A DNA stretch of 40,584 nucleotides, from the NCBI GenBank assembly GCA_005799065.1, contig SYHW01000052.1, positions 1 to 40,584 on the forward strand, given 5' to 3'. The translations under genes were made by a program, and so were the position numbers. The DNA is from Bacteroidota bacterium (GTDB lineage: Bacteria > Bacteroidota > Bacteroidia > UBA7662). The notes under the pieces were generated by a model. The model was not told the DNA's origin. It did not search any database and worked only from the letters and a program-made list of their open reading frames with translations. Within the stretch, counting starts at the first letter, position 1; every line of letters starts with the position of its first letter. Below are positions 34,640-40,584 of this stretch, in pieces.

Positions 34640-37600
34640 CGGTTTGGGATTCTGCTGGCAAGGCGACGGGATGGGATTCTGCTGGCAAGGCGACGGGATG
34701 GGATTCTGCTGAAAAGGCGACGGGATGGGATTCTGCTGAAAAGGCGACGGGATGGGATTCTGCTGAAAAGGCGACGGGATGGGGTTCTGCTGAAAAGGCG
34801 ACGGGATGGGGTTCTGCTGAAAAGGCGACGGGATGGGACTCAGGCAAACCGGCGTGGTGGGGTGCGTCGGCAAAACGGGGATCAGGGATTCTTGGCCACA
34901 ATTCCATCCGCTGCACCTCGAGGCTGTAGAACCCCAATTCTTCGGTTACCCGCCCCAACAGATGATATACACCAGGGCCCCGAAAAGGATATCGCGCAAC
35001 CACTGGAGGAAAGTGAACCGTGTCGATGTAGTCGCCGCGCTGGTCGATAAACGTACCAAACTGCATGCGATCGCCCTTCACTGTCCGGGTATCTTTGATG
35101 CTCACCAAATAGGCATTGACCACCACCACGCGTCCGCAATGCGCCTTCAGGTCGGTCGAAAAAATTCCAGCCGGCGGGGTGCCTAAAAGAAGACTAAACG
35201 GACTACTCAGCGGAAAACCGAGCAGCTCATACTCTTCAAAAGCAGATTCATGGTCTGCCTCTTCCAATTGAGGCAAATCGGGCGTAGGCAATAAATCTTG
35301 GCAAAACAGCGTACCGGAAGAAGAGGGTGTGGATCCCCTTTCTGAGGTATGCAAATGGGCTTCCCACATCAGTGCTTTTTTAGATTGTCGGGTAAACCGA
35401 AAGGCCCCTATGCGCACCAAAAGAACGAGCTGCTCGCGCGGTGGTGAAAGTCGTCGACAAAAATCAGGGAGATCTTCAAAAGGACCTCCTCGCTTCCGTT
35501 CGATTAACAGCCGCGCTACAAAATCTTCATGAATACCCCGGATCATCAGCAATCCAAGGCGGATTTCACGGCCACACAACCCAATTTCACCCGCACTAAG
35601 TTGTACGCAGGGTGCAGAAACCTGTGCTCCCAGACGCATCGCTTCGTGCAGATAATGCTCCGTGCTGTAGAATCCACCTCCATTGCGCAGGGTGGCCACC
35701 ATATATTCCAGCGGATAATGTGCCTTCAGATAAAGGCTCTGGTAGCTCTCCACCACATAGGATGCAGCATGACCCTTAGCAAAGGCGTAGCCTGCAAAAC
35801 TTTCGATTTGTCGCCACACCTCACGGCCCAATTCGGGAGCGTGCCCCCGCACACGGCATCCCTCAAAAAAGCGTGACTTAACCTGCTCGAGCTCATCGCG
35901 ACTCCGGAACTTGCCACTCATCCCCCTGCGGAGCACATCTGCTTCAGCCAAGGTTAATCCCGCGAAGCAATGAGCCACCCGAATCACATCTTCCTGATAG
36001 ACCATCACACCATGGGTTTCGGGCATGATTTCGAGTAAAACAGCGGGTGCTTCGCGGCGGCGCTCGGGAAATCGGCAGCGGAGAATATAGGTTTGCATCA
36101 TCCCGGAACGGGCAACCCCCGGGCGGATCACCGAACTAGCAGCCACCAAGCCCAAATAATCCTGTACTTGAAGTTTACACATCAGCATACGCATAGCCGG
36201 CGACTCCACATAAAAACACCCTATAGTGCGGGCCTCACGAACGAGACGCTGGGTAGCTCTGTCGTTTTTGAATAGCTCGGTCTTGTAGAGGTCGATCGGG
36301 GCTTCACCAGGACGATTTTGGGCAATCAAGGTGAGTGCGTCGGTGATTTTGGCCAATCCACGCTGGCTTAGTATATCGAATTTATGCAAACCCGCATCTT
36401 CTGCAATATTCATGTCGAATTGGGTAGTGGGAAATCCCTTGGGGGGCATAAAGGTGGCGCTAAAATGTTGTATCGGATCTTGGGTAATCAGAATTCCGCC
36501 TGCATGTATGCCCAAGTAATTAGGGAGCCCGTTGAGCCGCGATGCATATTGCAGTATGAGGCGTATGGTACGGTCGTCGCCACCGCCTGCCGACCGTCCA
36601 CGCGCCAATGCCTCAGTTTCATGGGAAGGCAAACCCAGTACTTTGGCCAGTTCACGAACCAAGGCCCGATACTGAAACGTGACGTATGTGCCCAAAAGAG
36701 CAACATTGGGGAAACGATTAAAAATGTAAGCGATGACCCTGTCGCGTTCCTTCCAGGAAAAATCAATATCGAAATCGGGCGGATTGCGGCGGTAGAGGTT
36801 GATGAACCGCTCGAAATAAAGGTCCAATTCGATGGGGTCGACTTGGGTAATTTGAAGCAAATAAGCCACCAGGCTGTTGGCACCACTGCCCCGACCTACA
36901 TAAAAGAAGCCGCAACTGCGGGCATATTTCAATATTTTCCAATTGATGAGAAAATAAGATACATAGCGCTTTTGCCTGATGATTTCCAACTCCTTTTCCA
37001 GCCTAGCGACCACCTGTTCGGATGCTCTGGGGTAGAAGCGCGGCAGGTTGAGACTGCACAACCGACGCAAGAGCCGAAAGTCGAGTTCCTCCTGGCAAGT
37101 ATAGGTCTGCTGGTTTTTGTGGGGGTATTGTTGCCCGAATTCAAAATGAATGCGACAGCGATCGGTTAGGCATCGTGTTTGGTAGATGAGGTCGGGAAAC
37201 GCATGGTAGGCCTCCGTAAATTGGTCTAGTGGCATCCAGCTATGGGTATCGGGAGCAGGGTCATCGGGGGGTAACTTACTGAGCAGGCAGTTTTGGTCGA
37301 TCGACCGCAGCAGACGGTGTGCATTCCAATCGGCACGATCACGAAAAGTCATGGGTTGAATGGCAAGAGCCTTACCCGGTGGAACACGACAAGAAATCAG
37401 ACGCCAGCGCGACAAGTCACGGATTTCTACACCCAAAAATTCATGCTCTGCGAGCTGATGCCCATTCCAAACGGATAGGGAATAGACCACCACTGCATTT
37501 TGGAATCGGGGTGCGCGATACCCGGGCTGAATCTTGCCTTGGAGTATGTTGCTCAGGTACACACAGACTTCAACATAACCGGCGTTATTGCAGGCCAAAA

Positions 37601-37823
37601 TCAGATAATGTGGTCGGTTGCGAACGCGTATGTCGACCCCAGCCAGAGGCCTTACGCCGTAGGAAGGCGCCAAGCGCACAAAGTCGAGTATGGCCGCCGT
37701 ACTGTTGATGTCGGTGAGGGCTACGCAGTCGACTCCCGCCTCCCTGGCCTGCTCGAGAATTTGAACGGGCGACAAAACCCCATACCGCAGACTGAATCCG
37801 CTGTGAACCTGCACATACATCAC
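34605..37823 (-). CDS. dnaE2: DnaE2/ImuC-like DNA polymerase III alpha subunit
   Basis: A 1072-aa C-family polymerase, shorter than replicative DnaE and with the polymerase signature NPPDFDIDF (catalytic D350 and D352), the preceding GRGSGANSLVAYLL, KFDILSQRGL and the late motif AKGHAASYVVESYQSLYLKAHYP. The N-terminal PHP domain has lost canonical metal ligands: the usual HxH reads QVH (Q5, H7) and TDH reads TDI (I39), so proofreading from PHP is unlikely. Residues 996-1058 are seven 9-residue repeats of the type SHPVAFSAE. It starts 9 bp after the repressor gene and precedes dinB. Replicative DnaE is presumably elsewhere. Confidence 0.88.
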   Translation of the reverse strand: MMYVQVHSGFSLRYGVLSPVQILEQAREAGVDCVALTDINSTAAILDFVRLAPSYGVRPLAGVDIRVRNRPHYLILACNNAGYVEVCVYLSNILQGKIQPGYRAPRFQNAVVVYSLSVWNGHQLAEHEFLGVEIRDLSRWRLISCRVPPGKALAIQPMTFRDRADWNAHRLLRSIDQNCLLSKLPPDDPAPDTHSWMPLDQFTEAYHAFPDLIYQTRCLTDRCRIHFEFGQQYPHKNQQTYTCQEELDFRLLRRLCSLNLPRFYPRASEQVVARLEKELEIIRQKRYVSYFLINWKILKYARSCGFFYVGRGSGANSLVAYLLQITQVDPIELDLYFERFINLYRRNPPDFDIDFSWKERDRVIAYIFNRFPNVALLGTYVTFQYRALVRELAKVLGLPSHETEALARGRSAGGGDDRTIRLILQYASRLNGLPNYLGIHAGGILITQDPIQHFSATFMPPKGFPTTQFDMNIAEDAGLHKFDILSQRGLAKITDALTLIAQNRPGEAPIDLYKTELFKNDRATQRLVREARTIGCFYVESPAMRMLMCKLQVQDYLGLVAASSVIRPGVARSGMMQTYILRCRFPERRREAPAVLLEIMPETHGVMVYQEDVIRVAHCFAGLTLAEADVLRRGMSGKFRSRDELEQVKSRFFEGCRVRGHAPELGREVWRQIESFAGYAFAKGHAASYVVESYQSLYLKAHYPLEYMVATLRNGGGFYSTEHYLHEAMRLGAQVSAPCVQLSAGEIGLCGREIRLGLLMIRGIHEDFVARLLIERKRGGPFEDLPDFCRRLSPPREQLVLLVRIGAFRFTRQSKKALMWEAHLHTSERGSTPSSSGTLFCQDLLPTPDLPQLEEADHESAFEEYELLGFPLSSPFSLLLGTPPAGIFSTDLKAHCGRVVVVNAYLVSIKDTRTVKGDRMQFGTFIDQRGDYIDTVHFPPVVARYPFRGPGVYHLLGRVTEELGFYSLEVQRMELWPRIPDPRFADAPHHAGLPESHPVAFSAEPHPVAFSAEPHPVAFSAESHPVAFSAESHPVAFSAESHPVALPAESHPVALPAESQTDERYATTARIS
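34650..34838. repeat. 27-bp tandem repeat, 7 copies, in dnaE and open in the dinB frame
   Basis: Seven units of 27 bp; the core reads TTCTGCTGAAAAGGCGACGG. In the dnaE frame each copy gives SHPVAFSAE (or LP variant), and in the dinB frame NPIPSPFQQ. The two dinB-proximal copies carry GGCAAG where the rest have GAAAAG; two copies nearer to dnaE have a G for A change. Confidence 0.92.
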
Positions 37824-37832
37824 GAAGAACGT

Positions 37833-38648
37833 TTAAGCCCAACCCCGACCCGTATTTTGCTGCGGAACATACTGATCCAGCAGCTGACGCAAGCGACCCA
37901 GAAGCTCCCCTGCCTCGTCGGTAGAGCTGCGATGTGGATCTGGCAAATCAAAACTCAGATAAGCCTTAACCCGCCATACCTCGAGAAGCTGATCGGCCGT
38001 CATCCGATAGGGCTGATAAGCTGGATTATCTGATATCAACTCCAAAAAACCTTCATTGAGATGGTTTTTGATGCGCTTAAATACTACTCCTTCACCAGTA
38101 GACACCACAACACAGCATTGATAGTCGCGCAACTGCTGCCAATCGCGTACAAATTCCGCAATGAGGTACGACCCATCGGGGAGGGGACGCATGCTATCAC
38201 CCTTAATCTGAAACATACGGTAGGACCGGTTCGGATTCAGCTCCGAAACTGGAAGCATAAATTGAGGAAGACGGGCTACGAAATCGGGATCCCGGTGGCC
38301 CTCGAGGTAGCCAGCCGCTGCCTGAACAGGCACCAAGGTAATCTGTTCGCGTTGATCGACCCCATCTACTGCCACAGACAACACCCGTAGCCGTTCGCCC
38401 GCTGGATCAGTATGACGAACCCCACCAGGCAGACGAACAGCCGCCTCCTTCACCAACTCATCGACCGAACAGCCGAAGCAATCGGCCAGTTGACCCATCA
38501 CCTCCAATGGAGGGGCGGCCCTACCCTGTTCGTACGCCCCCACAGTAGCCCGCGCTATACCCAATCGAACAGCCAATTGCTGCTGTGTGAAGCCGAGCTT
38601 CCTACGAAAGCGCACCATATTTCGACCGAAAATCAGTTTAATATCCAT
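37833..38648 (-). CDS. LexA-like XRE/S24 self-cleaving repressor
   Basis: A 271-aa regulator. Residues 10-66 are a Cro/XRE helix-turn-helix (FTQQQLAVRLGIARATVGAYEQG). The C-terminal S24 (LexA/UmuD-type) domain carries a candidate cleavage site A112-G113 (VQAAAGY), the catalytic Ser152 in GDSM and the catalytic Lys191 in VVFKRIK, so DNA damage-triggered self-cleavage is expected. It heads the unit with dnaE2 and dinB, consistent with an SOS-like control of mutagenic repair; it could equally be an autorepressor of its own operon. Confidence 0.88.
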   Translation of the reverse strand: MDIKLIFGRNMVRFRRKLGFTQQQLAVRLGIARATVGAYEQGRAAPPLEVMGQLADCFGCSVDELVKEAAVRLPGGVRHTDPAGERLRVLSVAVDGVDQREQITLVPVQAAAGYLEGHRDPDFVARLPQFMLPVSELNPNRSYRMFQIKGDSMRPLPDGSYLIAEFVRDWQQLRDYQCCVVVSTGEGVVFKRIKNHLNEGFLELISDNPAYQPYRMTADQLLEVWRVKAYLSFDLPDPHRSSTDEAGELLGRLRQLLDQYVPQQNTGRGWA

Positions 38649-38673
38649 CGTGAAAAAAAGTTAAATAAGCAGA

Positions 38674-38681
38674 CAAAATTA
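38674..38681 (-). promoter_or_regulatory. -7 promoter element (TAATTTTG) for the repressor-dnaE2-dinB unit
   Basis: Exact TAnnTTTG on the minus strand, 25 nt before the start at 38648. Confidence 0.6.
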
Positions 38682-38688
38682 AAGATGC

Positions 38689-38717
38689 CAATATAGATAG
38701 AATAACAATATAAATAG
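38689..38717. promoter_or_regulatory. Candidate operator: 12-bp direct repeat between the divergent promoters
   Basis: CAATATAGATAG (38689-38700) and CAATATAAATAG (38706-38717) match in 11 of 12 positions with a 17-bp start-to-start spacing. A partly matching inverted CTATATTTG (38744-38752) overlaps the next -7 box. Binding by the S24 repressor is inferred from position only. Confidence 0.45.
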
Positions 38718-38744
38718 CATCAAGGAAAAAATAATCTTAATACC

Positions 38745-38752
38745 TATATTTG
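38745..38752 (+). promoter_or_regulatory. -7 promoter element (TATATTTG) for the 140-aa gene and mbnP set
   Basis: Exact TAnnTTTG, 3 nt before ATG 38756; it excludes an earlier TTG at 38750 as the start and predicts a leaderless transcript. Confidence 0.65.
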
Positions 38753-38755
38753 TGT

Positions 38756-39178
38756 ATGAGTTACAAACGACTAAACAGCGATCTCATCGACCTCATCGAG
38801 CTGCGCAATGAGCTGCACGCAATGGCCTTCAACGATCCCCAATACGACGATTTAGAAGACGACCTCCATGACTATGAGGACACCTTCAACCGACGGTATC
38901 AGGGAATCATCGCGCCTATACTCATTCGAATACATAAAAAACTAGCGCCCGAAATACCCCACCTCATTCCAACGGCCTATGTTGCGAACCACTATGAATA
39001 CTTAGCAGAAACCGATACCTATGAAACCGATGGCACATCGGGCGTAGTTCTCGAAAACGGAGCAGGAAACAACTTCCGTCTTACCTTTGTACCCAATCCC
39101 ACTCGTCTGCTGCTCACCAGCAGCAAAGACATGCAGGTAGTGTGGAGCGAAAACCAACCCGATGATGAAACCAAATAA
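38756..39178 (+). CDS. Conserved Bacteroidota hypothetical protein, 140 aa
   Basis: From ATG 38756 the protein opens MSYKRLNSDLIDLIELRNELHAM and has an acidic helical N-terminal half (YDDLEDDLHDYEDTF), then a C-terminal part with IPTAYVANHYEY and LTFVPNPTRLLLTSSK. No signal peptide or membrane segment is visible. I recognise it only as a conserved protein in this phylum without a proven role. It overlaps mbnP by 17 bp, so it is part of that operon, and it faces the repressor promoter. Confidence 0.75.
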   Translation: MSYKRLNSDLIDLIELRNELHAMAFNDPQYDDLEDDLHDYEDTFNRRYQGIIAPILIRIHKKLAPEIPHLIPTAYVANHYEYLAETDTYETDGTSGVVLENGAGNNFRLTFVPNPTRLLLTSSKDMQVVWSENQPDDETK

Positions 39179-39923
39179 ATCCCTGCTCTTGTTTTTGGCC
39201 ATTGGCCTGCTCCACAGCTGTGATCCACGCCCAGTTCCTGTTCCCCAACCCGACCCGACCTCAATCGATCTCATCATCGACCACCGATTTGGTGCTCAAC
39301 GACTGCAATTAGGCGATGTTCAATACAATACCCTCAATAACGCAATAGGAGTCGACGTGCTCGATTACTACCTCGGAAAGCCATCGTTCCAAAAACCCGA
39401 TGGGTCTTGGGTCAGTAGCTCCTCCTATTTTTTGGTGAAGGCCCAATCCAATCAACCAGACACCCTCAGAATCACCGATATCCCTGTAGGCGCTTATACC
39501 CGCCTATGCTTTACATTGGGGGTAGACTCGGCCGATAACCATGCAGATCCGGCATTATGGCCCAATGAACATGGACTTAGCCTAATGAATGGGGGGCTCA
39601 TGCACTGGGGATGGAATGCAGGGTATATATTCTTTAAGCTTGAAGGACGCTACCGCAATACGGCTTCCCAAAACCGCGGCTACAGCTACCACATCGGCCG
39701 CGACGATCTCCTCAGTACGATCAGCTCGCCGACACTCGACATACAGCACCAGGATGGAAAATCTACCGCCATAAGGGTCAATATGTACATCGATCGTTTG
39801 TTCAACGAGCCGCACGCACACCTCATTTCCGACTCCTCATTTTTCACCCACAGTACACTCGGCGACGCGATAGCACCGATTTTACATGAAAATATGCAGG
39901 GAATATTTGAATTCACTCAGTAG
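39162..39923 (+). CDS. MbnP-family copper-binding lipoprotein
   Basis: A 253-aa exported protein of the MbnP family. A lipobox ends at Cys20 (LLHSC), so it is predicted to be lipid-anchored. The family region includes IDHRFGAQRLQLGDV, LGVDSADNHADPALWP, and HWGWNAGYIFFKLEGRY, which contains the Trp-rich segment characteristic of the family. In studied homologues a partner di-haem enzyme converts a Trp to kynurenine and the protein then binds copper. A di-haem peroxidase gene follows immediately. ATG 39162 overlaps the upstream gene by 17 bp; 39165 is an alternative. Confidence 0.85.
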   Translation: MMKPNKSLLLFLAIGLLHSCDPRPVPVPQPDPTSIDLIIDHRFGAQRLQLGDVQYNTLNNAIGVDVLDYYLGKPSFQKPDGSWVSSSSYFLVKAQSNQPDTLRITDIPVGAYTRLCFTLGVDSADNHADPALWPNEHGLSLMNGGLMHWGWNAGYIFFKLEGRYRNTASQNRGYSYHIGRDDLLSTISSPTLDIQHQDGKSTAIRVNMYIDRLFNEPHAHLISDSSFFTHSTLGDAIAPILHENMQGIFEFTQ

Positions 39924-40070
39924 GTAAACGGGTTCACTTATATGTGATCAACCCATTACCTAAAAGTCGGACATAGCCAATAAAAAGAATTTTCCTACAC
40001 CCACCCTATGTCTATCCACAGCCTCGCTTTTATCCAAGTCATCGACAACCCTAAATCCGTAAAGTTGTGG

Positions 40071-40584
40071 ATGAGAATCATCGTTTATTTCTTGATGGCA
40101 ACAGGGGCCTGGTCTTGCCAACCCAATAGCCCCCCAGTCCCCAAAGAATACCCAGAACCCACCCCTTTCAACTGGGTAAATAAACCCTTTTTTCCTCCAC
40201 CAGTCCTTCCAACCAGCAACCCCCTAACCTTGCAGGGGGTGGAACTCGGCCGACACCTGTTCTACGAAAAAAAACTCAGTGGCGACAACACCCAAGCTTG
40301 CGGGAGCTGTCACCGACTGAATTTTGCATTCAGCGACTCGCTTCTACGCTACAGTAAGGGGATCGATGGAATTGAAGGATCGCGCAACAGCATGGCTTTG
40401 TTTAACCTCACTTGGCACACCCGATTTTTCTGGGACGGAAGAACGCCAAGTCTTCGTGAACAAGTTCTATTGCCCATACAAGACCCCATCGAAATGCACC
40501 AAACCCTGCCCGATGCGGTAAGAAAAATAGCAGAAACCCCCAAATATAAAGCCCTATTTGGAGCCGCTTTTCGAAGCGAGGAGG
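40071..40584 (+). CDS. MbnH/cytochrome c peroxidase-like di-haem protein, 3' partial
   Basis: The reading frame from ATG 40071 is open to the window end. It begins with a short lipoprotein signal (MRIIVYFLMATGAWSC), then PFFPPPVLPTSNPLT, and the first haem c site CGSCH (codons around 40302-40316) preceded by GRHLFYEKKLSGDNT, the usual di-haem peroxidase opening; SDSLLRYSKGIDGIEGSRN and FFWDGRTPSLREQ also fit. It is the probable partner of the upstream MbnP. An ATG at 40008 is in frame but would put the signal too deep. The second haem site is outside the window. Confidence 0.8.
   Translation, partial: MRIIVYFLMATGAWSCQPNSPPVPKEYPEPTPFNWVNKPFFPPPVLPTSNPLTLQGVELGRHLFYEKKLSGDNTQACGSCHRLNFAFSDSLLRYSKGIDGIEGSRNSMALFNLTWHTRFFWDGRTPSLREQVLLPIQDPIEMHQTLPDAVRKIAETPKYKALFGAAFRSEE

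Noticed and set aside
34650-34838. CRISPR array
   Set aside because: Units are directly adjacent with no spacers and no cas genes are near; it is a coding tandem repeat.
34640-34873. DinB with a Pro/Gln repeat N-terminus starting at 34873
   Set aside because: The conserved polymerase starts near 34600 and closer ATGs exist; the extension reads only dnaE2 repeat and would need a start deep inside dnaE2. Kept as a question in the findings, not as the gene start.
34607-35050. Plus-strand frame with repeated RRRDGILLK units
   Set aside because: It is the antisense reading of the dnaE2 27-bp array; a repeat of length divisible by three is open in several frames and this one has no promoter or family support.

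Overview
The window looks like a chromosomal stretch of an aerobic member of the Bacteroidota, probably Flavobacteriia or a nearby lineage; genus-level placement is not possible from the sequence alone. The evidence is: many TAnnTTTG boxes just upstream of start codons (the Bacteroidota -7 element) with no evident Shine-Dalgarno sequences; a secreted metalloprotease ending in a type IX secretion sorting tail; bacillithiol deacetylase BshB1; Bacteroidota-type DUF4294, DUF1573, DUF2452 and DUF5522 proteins; a short primary sigma factor without region 1.1; and the short Bacteroidota-type arginine decarboxylase. Nearly all genes are chromosomal housekeeping genes, tightly packed, and no gap without a gene reaches 300 bases. 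I see no tRNA, rRNA, CRISPR, insertion sequence or prophage.

Layout. 1-5.5 kb: partial metallophosphoesterase, DUF4294-bshB1, purB, DUF5522 plus an unknown 345-aa protein, and a YfcE-like phosphodiesterase. 5.6-9.3 kb, minus strand: scoB, aspartate kinase and a secreted M43 protease. 9.3-13.5 kb: KdsC-like phosphatase, Maf, cytidine deaminase, a saccharopine dehydrogenase-like reductase and a YeiH-type transporter. 13.5-17.2 kb, minus: acs, aminotransferase and DUF1573. 17.3-24.8 kb: a fused E1 alpha/beta 2-oxoacid dehydrogenase, argS, arginase, arginine decarboxylase, an unlisted 45-aa basic protein and DUF2452. 25-29.9 kb: rpoD, ffh, then rpsP-rimM-trmD-rplS, the classical translation and secretion cluster. 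29.9-33.3 kb: pyrD, mnmD, rarA and a rhodanese. 33.4-38.6 kb, minus: an inducible-mutagenesis cassette, LexA-like XRE/S24 repressor -> DnaE2-like polymerase -> DinB. 38.7-40.6 kb: a conserved 140-aa protein, MbnP and the start of its di-haem peroxidase partner (MbnH-like).

Two patterns go beyond gene content. First, nine unrelated short tandem arrays (units 18-30 bp, 2-7 copies) lie at gene ends, several duplicating a stop codon or supplying the C-terminal tail of a protein (bS16, DnaE, PyrD). The most striking is a 27-bp x 7 array that is the DnaE C-terminus and is also open in the DinB frame. Second, several -7 boxes end only 3-5 nt before the ATG (scoB, ffh, rarA, the 140-aa gene), implying leaderless or nearly leaderless mRNAs. 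The most system-like unit is the repressor-DnaE2-DinB cassette with its divergent copper/haem gene set and a direct repeat between them that could be the repressor's operator. All of this is from reading the sequence; no alignment or search was run.
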